Assembly: GCF_043195135.1 (NCBI RefSeq)
Contig: NZ_JBAFWP010000015.1
Reading direction: 5' to 3' (one strand)
Length of the DNA: 64,000 nucleotides
DNA from: NCEH01 sp043195135
Lineage (GTDB): Bacteria > Pseudomonadota > Alphaproteobacteria > Rhizobiales > Xanthobacteraceae
A program made the position numbers and the translations under genes. Positions 32,995-44,876 of the stretch are shown piece by piece (positions within the stretch are counted from its first letter, which is position 1; every line of letters begins with the position of its first letter). Under the pieces are notes generated by a model. The model saw only the letters and a program-made list of their open reading frames with translations, was not told where the DNA came from and made no database searches.

Positions 32995-34475
32995 TTGGCC
33001 CACCACAGGTCTTCCACCGGGAAGCGGCCGGCGCCATCCTCGATGACCTGGGCAAGGGAAAACAGCGTTTCCTCCTCGAACGGGCGGCCGATCATCTGCA
33101 AGCCCAGCGGCAGGCCATCCGCCGAGAAGCCGGCGGGCACCGAGATGCCCGGCAGGCCGGCGAGGTTCACCGTCACGGTGAACACGTCGTTGAGATACAT
33201 CTCCACCGGATCGGCCTTGCTCTTCTCGCCGATGCCGAAGGCGGGCGAGGGCGTGGTCGGCGTCAGCACGGCGTCCACGCCTTGCGCGAACACGTCGTCG
33301 AAATCGCGCTTGATGAGGCTGCGCACCTTCTGCGCCCGCAGGTAATAGGCATCGTAATAGCCGGCGGAGAGCACATAGGTGCCGATCATGATGCGGCGAC
33401 GCACCTCCGGCCCGAAGCCGGCGGCGCGGGTGCGCTCATACATCTCCGCGACATCGCGGCCAGGTACCCGCAGGCCGTAGCGCACGCCGTCATACCGCGC
33501 GAGGTTCGAGGAGGCCTCCGCCGGGGCGACGATGTAATAGGTCGGCAGTGCGTATTGCGTGTGCGGCAGCGAGATGTCGACCACCTCCGCGCCTGCATCG
33601 CGCAGCATCGCCGCGCCCTGCTCCCACAATTCGACAATCTCCGGCGACATGCCCTCGACACGATATTCGCGCGGGATGCCGATGCGCTTGCCCTTTACCG
33701 AGGCACCCACGGCATCCTCGTAATTGGGGACGCGCAGGTCCACGCTGGTGGAATCCTTCGGGTCGTGTCCGGCCATCGAGCGCAGCAGCAGGGCCGCGTC
33801 ATTGACGGTGCGTGCGAACGGGCCGGCCTGGTCGAGCGAGGAGGCGTAGGCGACGATTCCCCAGCGCGAGCACCGCCCGTAGGTCGGCTTGATGCCTACG
33901 GTGCCGGTCAAGGCGGCGGGCTGGCGGATCGAGCCGCCGGTGTCCGTGCCGGTGGCGCCGGCGCACAGGAACGCCGCCACCGCCGCCGCCGAGCCGCCGG
34001 ACGAGCCGCCGGGCACCAGCAGCGAGGCATCCCCATCGCGGCGCCAGGGCGAGATCACCGGGCCGAACGCCGAGGTCTCGTTGGACGAGCCCATGGCGAA
34101 CTCGTCATTATTGAGCTTGCCCAGCATCACCGCCCCGTCGCGCCAGAGCTGCGCGGTGACGGTGGATTCGTAGGGCGGCACGAAATTTTCGAGAATCCGC
34201 GAGCCGGCCGTGGTGGCCACGCCATCGGTGCAGAACATGTCCTTCACGCCGATGGGCATGCCCTCCAGCGGGCCGCCTTCGGAATTGCAGATGCGCGCAT
34301 CGCTGGCCGCCGCCATGGCGAGCGCCTTTTCCGCAGTCTCCTCCAGATAGGCGTTGAGGCCGCGCGCCTTTTCCATGGCGTCGAGATAGGACTGGGTCAG
34401 TTCGACCGCGGTAAACTCCCGCAGCGCCAGCTTTTCACGCGCCTGGGTGAGGGTGAGCTGATTGAGCGCGGTCAT
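32991..34475 (-). CDS. gatA: Glutamyl/aspartyl-tRNA amidotransferase subunit A
   Basis: Amidase subunit that releases ammonia from glutamine for transamidation of Glu-tRNA(Gln) or Asp-tRNA(Asn). The 494-residue protein has the amidase-signature triad: Lys78 (GVKDM), cis-Ser158 (GGSSGGSAAAVA) and nucleophile Ser182 (TDTGGSIRQPA). Length is typical. Its start overlaps the gatC stop as ATGA, and its stop overlaps the chorismate mutase start. Confidence 0.96.
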   Translation of the reverse strand: MTALNQLTLTQAREKLALREFTAVELTQSYLDAMEKARGLNAYLEETAEKALAMAAASDARICNSEGGPLEGMPIGVKDMFCTDGVATTAGSRILENFVPPYESTVTAQLWRDGAVMLGKLNNDEFAMGSSNETSAFGPVISPWRRDGDASLLVPGGSSGGSAAAVAAFLCAGATGTDTGGSIRQPAALTGTVGIKPTYGRCSRWGIVAYASSLDQAGPFARTVNDAALLLRSMAGHDPKDSTSVDLRVPNYEDAVGASVKGKRIGIPREYRVEGMSPEIVELWEQGAAMLRDAGAEVVDISLPHTQYALPTYYIVAPAEASSNLARYDGVRYGLRVPGRDVAEMYERTRAAGFGPEVRRRIMIGTYVLSAGYYDAYYLRAQKVRSLIKRDFDDVFAQGVDAVLTPTTPSPAFGIGEKSKADPVEMYLNDVFTVTVNLAGLPGISVPAGFSADGLPLGLQMIGRPFEEETLFSLAQVIEDGAGRFPVEDLWWAK

Positions 34476-34759
34476 TCCACCACCTTCGGCACGGTAAAGA
34501 AGCCACCCTCGGCATCGGGCGCATTGGCGAGGATCTTTTCAGGATAATGGCCGTCGGTCACCAGATCCTCGCGCAGGGGCAGGCTGAGCGGGATCACACC
34601 GCTCATGGGCTCGACGCCGGAAACATCGAGCGCAGACAATTGCTCGACGAAAGCGAGAATGGCGTTCAATTCCTCCTGAAGGGGGGCGAGTTCCTCCTCG
34701 CGCACAGAGATGCGCGCCAGATGCGCAACCCTTCGGACGGTCGCCTGATCGACGGACAT
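34472..34759 (-). CDS. gatC: Glutamyl/aspartyl-tRNA amidotransferase subunit C
   Basis: Small 95-residue belt subunit that wraps GatA and GatB together. It matches GatC in length and in VRRVAHLARISVREEELAPLQEELNAILAFVEQL and the C-terminal LREDLVTDG segment. It is translationally coupled to gatA through a four-base overlap. The 227 bp upstream, to the argC stop, show no other gene. Confidence 0.95.
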   Translation of the reverse strand: MSVDQATVRRVAHLARISVREEELAPLQEELNAILAFVEQLSALDVSGVEPMSGVIPLSLPLREDLVTDGHYPEKILANAPDAEGGFFTVPKVVE

Positions 34760-34986
34760 GGACAGCTCCCAGCACGCACCGCGCCCATTTTACGGGTCGG
34801 CGCCAACAGATGGTTCAACCGCAAGCGGTTGAAGCATGTTCCGAACGCGAGCGCTGCAATTTTCCGCACGCCCTCCGCGCCCTTCCCCGCCGCTATAGCA
34901 AGCCGGCGATTTACGAGGCAATGGCGGCGGGCACGAAAGCGCGGGCCGCATGCAGCAGCGGCCCGCAACGCATCATGGCGCAGCGC

Positions 34987-36042
<1,056 letters not shown>

Positions 36043-36274
36043 GTCCTTCTCCCGCCCGCTGGGGGCCGTGCGACGTTAGGCCGTGCGCGTCCGCGCGCAG
36101 GACGCTGCGCGGGCGTGTTCGGTCGGGGGTCTGTACACCGATCCCATATCAGGCGAAAGACAGGGATAAGTGACCAGTCCCGCGCTGCGCGCGTTTCCGG
36201 TATGTTCCCTTTCGTTCCCTCGCCCTGGCATGATGGCCGGCGGCGATTCGCCCCGAAGCGACCTAAAGAGCCAC

Positions 36275-38311
36275 ATGTCCGATAACGACGATCTGTTTGC
36301 CGCGCCCGCCCCTGCCCGCAAGGCCCCGAGCCCGCGCGCCAAGGCGCCCGCCGCCGTGCCCGAGATGGCGAGCGACTATACCGCCGCCCATATCGAGGTG
36401 CTGGAAGGGCTGGAGCCGGTGCGGCGCCGCCCCGGCATGTATATCGGCGGCACGGATGTCAAAGCGCTGCATCACCTGTTCGCCGAGGTGATCGACAATT
36501 CCATGGACGAGGCGGTGGCGGGGCATGCCACCTTCATCGAGGTGCATCTCGCCGCCGACAGCACGCTGACCGTGACCGACAACGGGCGGGGCATTCCGGT
36601 GGAGGCGCATCCCAAGTTCCCCGGCAAGTCCACCGTCGAAGTCATCATGACCACCCTGCATGCGGGCGGAAAATTCGATAGCAAGGTCTACGAGACCTCG
36701 GGCGGCCTGCACGGGGTCGGCGTCTCGGTGGTGAACGCCTTGTCCGACCATCTGGAGATCGAGGTCGCGCGCAACCAGACCCTGTATCGCCAGAGCTTCT
36801 CCAAAGGCGCACCGCTCGGCCCGCTGGCCGAGGTCGGCCGCATCACCAACCGCCGCGGCACCAAGGTGCGCTTCCATCCCGACCCGGAAATCTTCGGCGC
36901 GGGCGCGCATTTCGATCCCGCCCGCGTGTTCCGCATGGCGCGGTCCAAGGCCTATCTGTTTGGCGGCGTGGAAATTCGCTGGTCGTGCGATCCCGCCCTT
37001 CTGGTGGGCACCACCGGCGTACCGGAGAAGATGACCTTCCGCTTCCCCGGCGGCCTCAAGGATTATCTCGCCGGCGATCTGGAAGGCCAGACGCTGGTGC
37101 ATGGCGAGATTTTCGCCGGCCGCATCCAGAAGCAGGGCGGCCACGGCTCGGTGGAATGGGCGGTGGCCTGGGTGGCCGACGGCGACGGCGCCATCTCCTC
37201 CTATTGCAACACCATTCCCACCCATGACGGCGGCACGCACGAGAATGGCCTTCGCCTGGTGCTGCTGAAGGGCTTGCGCGATTATGCCGAGCGCATCGGC
37301 CAGGCCAAGCGCGCGGCCATCCTGATCGGCGACGATGTCACGACCGGCTGCGCGGCCATGCTCTCGGTATTCGTGCGCGAGCCGGAGTTCCAGGGCCAGA
37401 CCAAGGACCGGCTCGCCACTGCGGAAGCCTCGCGCATCGTCGAGCAGGCGCTGCGCGATCCGCTCGACCATTGGCTTGCCGCCAATCCGGTGCAGGCGAA
37501 CCGGCTGCTGGACCATGTGGTGGAGCGCGCGGAAGAGCGCCTGCGTCGCAAGCAGGAGAAGGAGATCTCCCGCAAGACCGCGGTGCGCAAGCTGCGCTTG
37601 CCGGGCAAGCTCGCGGACTGCTCCAATACCGAGGCGGCGGGCTCGGAGATCTTCATCGTCGAGGGCGATTCGGCCGGCGGCTCAGCCAAGCAGGCGCGCG
37701 ATCGCAAGACCCAGGCGGTGCTGCCGCTCCGTGGCAAAATTCTCAATGTCGCCAGCGCCGGGCGCGACAAGCTGGCCCAGAACCAGCAATTGTCGGACCT
37801 GCTCCAGGCGCTCGGCTGCGGCACGCTCGCCCAGTATCGCGAAGCGGACCTGCGCTATGAGAAGGTGGTCATCATGACCGACGCCGACGTGGATGGGGCG
37901 CATATCGCCTCCCTGCTCGTCACCTTCTTCTATCGGCAGATTCCGAAGCTCATCGAGGAGGGCCATCTGTTCCTGGCGGTGCCCCCGCTCTACCGCATCA
38001 CCCAGGGCGCGAAGACGCTCTATGCCCGCGACGATGCCCATAAGGACCAATTGCTGAAGAAGGAATTCTCCGGCCGGGGCAAGGTGGAGATCGGCCGCTT
38101 CAAGGGGCTCGGCGAAATGATGCCGGCGCAGCTCAAGGAAACCACCATGAACCCGCACACGCGCACCATGCTGCGCGTGACCATCGAGGCGGCGGCGCAG
38201 GCCGATACGGCGGATCTTGTGGAGCGCCTCATGGGCAACAAGCCGGAGGCGCGCTTCGCCTTCATTTCCGAGCGCGCGGCGTTTGCCGGCGAGGATCTGC
38301 TGGATATCTGA
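36275..38311 (+). CDS. parE: DNA topoisomerase IV subunit B
   Basis: ATPase subunit of the type IIA topoisomerase that unlinks daughter chromosomes. The 678-residue protein has the GHKL motifs EVIDNSMDEAV, TDNGRGIPV and GGLHGVGVSVVNALS, a transducer domain and the TOPRIM domain with EGDSAGGSAKQARDR and MTDADVDGAHIASLL. It is shorter than GyrB and lacks the GyrB insert, so ParE is preferred; a Lys/Pro/Ala N-terminal tail precedes the ATPase domain. The start at 36275 has AAGAG before it. The C subunit parC is outside the window. Confidence 0.93.
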   Translation: MSDNDDLFAAPAPARKAPSPRAKAPAAVPEMASDYTAAHIEVLEGLEPVRRRPGMYIGGTDVKALHHLFAEVIDNSMDEAVAGHATFIEVHLAADSTLTVTDNGRGIPVEAHPKFPGKSTVEVIMTTLHAGGKFDSKVYETSGGLHGVGVSVVNALSDHLEIEVARNQTLYRQSFSKGAPLGPLAEVGRITNRRGTKVRFHPDPEIFGAGAHFDPARVFRMARSKAYLFGGVEIRWSCDPALLVGTTGVPEKMTFRFPGGLKDYLAGDLEGQTLVHGEIFAGRIQKQGGHGSVEWAVAWVADGDGAISSYCNTIPTHDGGTHENGLRLVLLKGLRDYAERIGQAKRAAILIGDDVTTGCAAMLSVFVREPEFQGQTKDRLATAEASRIVEQALRDPLDHWLAANPVQANRLLDHVVERAEERLRRKQEKEISRKTAVRKLRLPGKLADCSNTEAAGSEIFIVEGDSAGGSAKQARDRKTQAVLPLRGKILNVASAGRDKLAQNQQLSDLLQALGCGTLAQYREADLRYEKVVIMTDADVDGAHIASLLVTFFYRQIPKLIEEGHLFLAVPPLYRITQGAKTLYARDDAHKDQLLKKEFSGRGKVEIGRFKGLGEMMPAQLKETTMNPHTRTMLRVTIEAAAQADTADLVERLMGNKPEARFAFISERAAFAGEDLLDI

Positions 38312-38322
38312 CGCGCGGTCCC

Positions 38323-39501
38323 TCAGGCGGAGGGATCGGCGGGCTCCGGCGTGGCCGGCACGAGCCGGCGCGGCAGGCGCGAGGCGGGGAAGGCGAGCGC
38401 GATCAGGCAGACGCCGGCGCCGGCGAACAATTCCACCGGCCCGATGATGCCGATAAGTTGCGCCGCCAGCAGCGCACCCAGAGCCTGGCCGGAAAAGAAG
38501 AAGGTCGCATAAAGCGCGACCGCAGAGCCGCGCGCTGTCGGCACCAGCTCGGTGGCCATGATCTGCAAGGTGTTGTGGATCATGTAGAAGCCGAAACCGA
38601 GCACGCCGAACAGCGCCAGCATCAGTCCCAGCGAGGGCACCACCGCGATGGCGATCAGGCACAGGCCCGCCACCGTCGCGCCGATCCCGGCCATGCCGGA
38701 GAGACCCAGCCGGCGCACCAGAACCGCCACCAGGAAGGTGTAGATCACCCCGCCCACGCCGAACATGCCGAGCGCGAACCCCGCCTCCACCGCATCACCC
38801 AGCGCGCGCCCGACCATATGGGCGGCGACGAACGGGAACACGCCGAAGATCAGCCCCCCTTCGATGGCTGCGACCAGAAACAGGCGGATCGAGAGGGGAT
38901 TTCCGAACACCACGCCATAGCGCGCCAGCGCCCCGCGCAGGGACGGACGCTGCGGGATCGCAGTCTCGCCGAGGAAGAACATCGCGCCCAGAGCCGCCGT
39001 CCCGGCCACCGCCGCCGCGCACCAGAACACAGCGCGCCATCCGATCAGGGTCGAGATCATCCCCGATGCCATGGCGCCGCCGAGCTGGCCCAGCACGATC
39101 GCCATCAATAGCCGTCCGAGCGCCTGGGGGCGCTGCTGCATGGTCACGCGATCCCCGACGGTTGCCAGAGCAACGGGAATCACCCCACCAGCCCAGCCGC
39201 CGGAGAAAATGCGCCCCGCCAGCAGGGCGTCATGGCTGGGCGCAAGAGCGCAGCCGATGAGCCCGAGGCAGAGCATGGAGAGCGTCACGCGGATCAAGCG
39301 CACCTTGCCCACGGCATCGCCAATGGGGCCGAACACCAATTGCATGGCCGCGTAGGGCAGCGAGAAGGCGCTGGCGAGCAAGGCCGCGCGTTGCAGCGTC
39401 ACGGCGAGGTCCGCGGCCAGCAGGTTAAGCATGGGGTCGACCGCGCGCATCGAGAACGCGCTGGCGAACCCGGCCAGACCGAGAACCAGAAGAAAGGGCA
39501 T
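38323..39501 (-). CDS. MFS transporter (YnfM-like)
   Basis: A 392-residue major-facilitator protein with twelve spans. It carries FGPIGDAVGKVRLI in the helix 2-3 loop and GRIFSGGWAGGVIPVALA, which resemble YnfM/arabinose-type efflux permeases. The substrate is unknown. It converges on parE with 11 bp between stops. No regulator is adjacent. Confidence 0.85.
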   Translation of the reverse strand: MPFLLVLGLAGFASAFSMRAVDPMLNLLAADLAVTLQRAALLASAFSLPYAAMQLVFGPIGDAVGKVRLIRVTLSMLCLGLIGCALAPSHDALLAGRIFSGGWAGGVIPVALATVGDRVTMQQRPQALGRLLMAIVLGQLGGAMASGMISTLIGWRAVFWCAAAVAGTAALGAMFFLGETAIPQRPSLRGALARYGVVFGNPLSIRLFLVAAIEGGLIFGVFPFVAAHMVGRALGDAVEAGFALGMFGVGGVIYTFLVAVLVRRLGLSGMAGIGATVAGLCLIAIAVVPSLGLMLALFGVLGFGFYMIHNTLQIMATELVPTARGSAVALYATFFFSGQALGALLAAQLIGIIGPVELFAGAGVCLIALAFPASRLPRRLVPATPEPADPSA

Positions 39502-39653
39502 GTCGGCACTGCCGGAGGGAGGCGGGACGCCGACCGGAAATCAGGTGGCGCGGGTGGCTTCCTTGACGCCCATTCCGCAAGGGGTCAAGGCCGCCGGCGC
39601 ATGGCGTTGCGGGTTGCAATTCTCCCGACGCATGGCAGGTTCAATGAGAAGCA

Positions 39654-39681
39654 TTGACACAGCGCACAAAATCCTTACTTT
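39654..39681 (+). promoter_or_regulatory. Candidate sigma-70 promoter of the helicase gene
   Basis: A perfect -35 hexamer TTGACA (39654-39659) is followed after 16 bp by TACTTT (39676-39681), a fair -10. It gives a leader of about 105 bases to the helicase ATG, as in many cold-responsive DEAD-box genes. Confidence 0.45.
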
Positions 39682-39795
39682 ACAAGGTGTCGTCCGATTA
39701 TTTCGAATCCAAGCGCGCCGAGCGACGACCGCTCGCCCAGCCCCGTACGGCACGGGGCCTGCGATAAGCGGAGCGCTGCCGCATTAAGCGACGAT

Positions 39796-41382
<1,587 letters not shown>

Positions 41383-41471
41383 CCCCTCGGGGCGTGGGCC
41401 GCACCGGCCCCGCCCCACACGGTTCTGCGAGCAGATCTGTCCCCGCGCTGCCCGGACCTTTTCCTGCTGTC

Positions 41472-41879
41472 TCAGTGCCCGCCAGCTGCCGGTTTGGCCC
41501 GCTTGGCGGGAGCCGCCTTGTCAGCAGCAGGTGCCTTGCGCCGCCCCCGCGACGCAGGCTTTGCGCGGCGGGCAGCACGGGCGATGTCCAAGGCGCGACG
41601 GGCGAGCGCGGCCAGGTCGTCCCCATCGTCCAACGCCGACTCCGGCACCTTCCAATAGGACATGATGGTGCGCCGGCCCTTGGCTTCATAGCTGAAGGGC
41701 ACCGAGCCGCGCGCCGCCAGATCCAAGGCGAAGCCGTCATCCACCTTCAGATAGAGTTCGCCACCCGCCTCCAGCGCGAACATGGTGCTGTCCGCATAAA
41801 GCCCGGCACCGCCGAACATGCGGCGCACGTCGACCGGGCCGAAGGATGCGAACAGTTCGCGAATATCGTCTGTTGTCAC
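41472..41879 (-). CDS. TfoX N-terminal domain protein with basic tail
   Basis: A 135-residue protein. The TfoX/Sxy N-terminal domain (about 1-90, DDIRELFASFGPVDVRRMFGGAGLYAD, PFSYEAKGRRTIMSYWKVPE) is followed by a Lys/Ala/Arg-rich tail like a histone tail. TfoX proteins regulate competence in gammaproteobacteria, but the stand-alone N-domain versions in alphaproteobacteria have no proven role. The start is GTG at 41879. Convergent with the helicase. Confidence 0.85.
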   Translation of the reverse strand: MTTDDIRELFASFGPVDVRRMFGGAGLYADSTMFALEAGGELYLKVDDGFALDLAARGSVPFSYEAKGRRTIMSYWKVPESALDDGDDLAALARRALDIARAARRAKPASRGRRKAPAADKAAPAKRAKPAAGGH

Positions 41880-41937
41880 GGCAAGCCCGAGCGGCGAGGG
41901 TTCAGAGTGGCGAGGGTCCGAGCGGCGAGGCTAACGT

Positions 41938-42735
41938 CTAAGGCGAGACCAGCGCCGGCTTTTCCGAAGACGACACATAGAGCAGAGGGCGCAGCAGCTC
42001 CAGCAGCGCTTCCTTCACGCCCGCCGCATCGGCCGGCTTGGTCGCCGCTGTGATGGTGAGTTCGATGCGATCATAGCCGAGCTTGCCGAGGATGACGCTC
42101 GGCACGGGCGCGGGCAGCACCCGGGCATCCTGCTGGAGGAAGGCCAGCGCCTTGGCGCGAAGCGCGTCCACATCCACGCTGGTCGCCACTTCCAGTGCCA
42201 CCGAGACCGTCGAATCGCCGGCCGGATAGGCGGATTTGTTCAGGATCGCCGCGCCCCAGACCTGCCCGTTGGGGATCAGGATCTGCACATTGGCGGGGCT
42301 CGCCAGCTCGGTGGTGAACAGGGTCAGCGCCTTCACCGTGCCGGCCTTTCCGGCGACCTCCACATCGTCGCCCACGCGGAACGGACGGAAGATCAGAAGC
42401 ATCACGCCGGCCGCCATGTTGGACAAGGTGCCCTGCAAAGCGAGACCGACGGCCAGGGAGGCGGCGCCCAACACAGCGATGATGCTGGTGGTCTGGATGC
42501 CGAAGCGCTGAAGCACGGCCACCAGGACGAACACCAGCACGCCATATTTGGCGAGGCTCGCGAGAAAGCTCGCCACGGTCACGTCGATCCGCCCGGTCGC
42601 GCCCAGGCCGCGCATCAGCAGCCCCTCGACGGTCCTGGCGATCCACCAGCCCACGCCCAGCAGGACCAGCGCGTAGACCACATTCAAGCCGTAGACGACC
42701 GCCACTTCGCCCAGGTGTTCGGTATCGATATCCAT
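41938..42735 (-). CDS. mscS: Small-conductance mechanosensitive channel (MscS)
   Basis: Pressure-relief channel of the inner membrane. The 265-residue protein has three N-terminal spans, the pore helix AASLAVGLALQGTLSNMAAGVML with its conserved Gly/Ala packing, FRVGDDVEV, and the cytoplasmic vestibule domain with PNGQVWGAAILN. Length and layout match E. coli MscS. The start at 42735 discards an upstream extension of the frame that lacks membrane character. Divergent from the TPR gene. Confidence 0.93.
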   Translation of the reverse strand: MDIDTEHLGEVAVVYGLNVVYALVLLGVGWWIARTVEGLLMRGLGATGRIDVTVASFLASLAKYGVLVFVLVAVLQRFGIQTTSIIAVLGAASLAVGLALQGTLSNMAAGVMLLIFRPFRVGDDVEVAGKAGTVKALTLFTTELASPANVQILIPNGQVWGAAILNKSAYPAGDSTVSVALEVATSVDVDALRAKALAFLQQDARVLPAPVPSVILGKLGYDRIELTITAATKPADAAGVKEALLELLRPLLYVSSSEKPALVSP

Positions 42736-42875
42736 CGCCAAGGCCTCGCTGCTGTGTTGAGGGGATTGAAGAGGCAAACGCGCGGCGATGCAATAAGTTC
42801 GCCGGCGCCCGTGCGGGGTTCCGGCCGGCCGCGCGAATGAATATGGTGCCGCTCCCTTATCGGCAGCGTCGGACC

Positions 42876-44861
42876 ATGCCCGCACCCTCCTCCCTTCTCG
42901 ACCGGGCCATCGCCCTTCACGATTCCGGCCAATTGGACGAAGCGGCGGCGCTTTACGGCGAGAGGCTGCGCGCCGTGCCGCAAGACGGCGAAGCCCTGTT
43001 CCGGCTCGGCCGGCTGCGGTGCCAGGGCGGACAATTGGAAGAGGGCGCACGCCTGCTGACCGAGGCGACGAAGGCCGCCCCGCAGGATGCGCGGGCCTTC
43101 GATCTCCTCGGCCTGGCGCTGGAGCGGCTCGGCCGCTTGGCGGATGCGCTGGCGGCCTATGATCGGGCGATCGCGCTCGCCCCGGAAAATCCCGATGCCT
43201 GGGACAGCCGCGCCGGCCTGCTCGGCGCCCTCGGCCGCCGCACCGAGGCGCTGCGCGCCTATGACGAATCCCTGCGCCTCGCGCCGCGCCGGCCGGAAGG
43301 CTGGCTCAATCGCGGCGCGCTGTTGCAGGAGATGGAGCGGCATGAGGACGCCATCAAATCCTTTGACACCGCGCTCGCCATGGCCCCCGACATGGGCGCA
43401 GCCCATCTCAACCGGGGCGTCTCGCTGAGCGCCCTCATGCGCTACGCGCCGGCCCTCGCCGCGTTCGAGACCGTGCTGGCGGCGGAACCGGACAATGTGG
43501 ACGCGCTATCCAATACCGCGCTCGCCCTGCGCAATCTGGACCGCCCGCAGGAGGCCCTGGAACTGCTGGACCGGGCGCTGGCGCTTGATCCCCGCGCCGC
43601 GCAGGCCCATGCCAACCGCGCCAGCGTGCTGCTGGACCTGCGGCGCTTTTCCGAAGGAGTGGAGAGCGCCACCCGCGCCGTGGAGCTGGCGCCGGACCGG
43701 GCGGAGATTCTTTATCCCCGCGCCTTGCTCCTCTCCACCGTGGGGCGGCATCGCGAAGCGATCGCCGATCTGGACCGCGCGCTCGCCCGCGATCCCGCCT
43801 TCATTCGCGCCCGCATTCTGCGGGCCCAACTCCTGATGGACCTTGGCGAGCCCGATGCCGGGCGCAGGGACCTGGACACCCTCGTGCAGGCGGCGCCGGC
43901 CCATCCGGAAGTGGCGTTTCTGCTGGCCACCGCGCGGCTGCGCAGCGGCGACTGGATGCGCGGCCTGCCGCTGTTCGAGCGCCGCAACGAGCTGCGCCAG
44001 AAGGGCTATGCCGAACTTCCCTATCCGCGCTGGACCGGAGACAAGCCGGACCAGAAGAGCCTGCTCGTGCTCCAGGCCGAGCAGGGGCGCGGCGACATCA
44101 TCCAGTTCGCCCGCTTCGCCCCGCTGCTCGGGCGCCTCGGCCACAAGGTGGCGCTCGCGGCCACGCCCGAGATGCTGCCCCTCCTATCGGGGATCGAAGG
44201 CATCGCGGGCGTCATGAGCATCGAAAAGGCCATGGGACTGCGCGAACCGGCGCGGTGGGCGCCGCTGATGAGCGTGCCGCATTTGCTCCATCTGACGCCG
44301 CAGACGCTGCCGCCTTTTGCCCCCTATCTGAAGGCGCAGCCCGCGCGCATCGAGGCGTGGCGGCAGAGGCTCGGAGAGGGTGGGTTCAAGATCGCCGTGG
44401 CCTGGGCGGGAAATCCCAAGGGTGAAGCCGGCATGAGCCGCGCCTTTCCGCTCGCCGCCCTGGCGCCTGTCGCGGCGCTGGACGGCGTACGCATCCTCTC
44501 GCTTCAGAAGGGGCCGGGCGAAGAGCAGGCGGAAGCCGCCGACCTGCCGTTCGCGGTCGAGCACCTGGGCGCCATCGATCCGCCGGGCGAGACCTTTCTC
44601 GACAGCGCGGCCATCCTCGCGGCGTGCGATCTCGTGATTTCCTGCGACACCGCCATGATCCATCTGGCCGGCGCGCTCGGCCGCCCGGCCCTGCTGGCGC
44701 TGATCGCCGGCTGCGACTGGCGCTGGCTCGCGGTGCGGGAGGACACCCCGTGGTATCCGAGCGTGCGCCTGTTCCGCCAGGATGTGCCGGGCGACTGGAG
44801 CGCCGTCTTCACCCGCATGGCGGAAGACGTAAAGTCGCGCATGGCGGCAAAAGCCGCCTGA
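42876..44861 (+). CDS. TPR protein with glycosyltransferase-like C-terminal domain
   Basis: A 661-residue protein. Residues 1-360 contain about ten tetratricopeptide repeats with the usual W/LG-Y-A-F-A-P pattern (e.g. LGRLADALAAYDRAIALAPENPDAWDSRAGLL). Residues 400-655 match the GT9/heptosyltransferase-like domain often joined to TPRs in rhizobia, including VAWAGNPKGE, LQKGPGEEQ and DLVISCDTAMIHLAGALGRP. A role in flagellin or surface glycan modification is possible; substrates are unknown. The start at 42876 is an ATG directly before the first repeat; one 13 codons upstream is possible. Confidence 0.85.
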   Translation: MPAPSSLLDRAIALHDSGQLDEAAALYGERLRAVPQDGEALFRLGRLRCQGGQLEEGARLLTEATKAAPQDARAFDLLGLALERLGRLADALAAYDRAIALAPENPDAWDSRAGLLGALGRRTEALRAYDESLRLAPRRPEGWLNRGALLQEMERHEDAIKSFDTALAMAPDMGAAHLNRGVSLSALMRYAPALAAFETVLAAEPDNVDALSNTALALRNLDRPQEALELLDRALALDPRAAQAHANRASVLLDLRRFSEGVESATRAVELAPDRAEILYPRALLLSTVGRHREAIADLDRALARDPAFIRARILRAQLLMDLGEPDAGRRDLDTLVQAAPAHPEVAFLLATARLRSGDWMRGLPLFERRNELRQKGYAELPYPRWTGDKPDQKSLLVLQAEQGRGDIIQFARFAPLLGRLGHKVALAATPEMLPLLSGIEGIAGVMSIEKAMGLREPARWAPLMSVPHLLHLTPQTLPPFAPYLKAQPARIEAWRQRLGEGGFKIAVAWAGNPKGEAGMSRAFPLAALAPVAALDGVRILSLQKGPGEEQAEAADLPFAVEHLGAIDPPGETFLDSAAILAACDLVISCDTAMIHLAGALGRPALLALIAGCDWRWLAVREDTPWYPSVRLFRQDVPGDWSAVFTRMAEDVKSRMAAKAA

Positions 44862-44876
44862 GGAACCCGCCCGGCC

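Noticed and set aside
36204..36217. Possible SOS (LexA) box GTTC-N6-GTTC before parE
   Set aside because: The alphaproteobacterial LexA box needs seven bases between the GTTC halves; here there are six, and parE is not a usual SOS gene.
41383..41420. GC-rich hairpin after the DEAD-box helicase as an intrinsic terminator
   Set aside because: The stem is strong but has a bulge and no T-run follows on either strand, so factor-independent termination is not supported.
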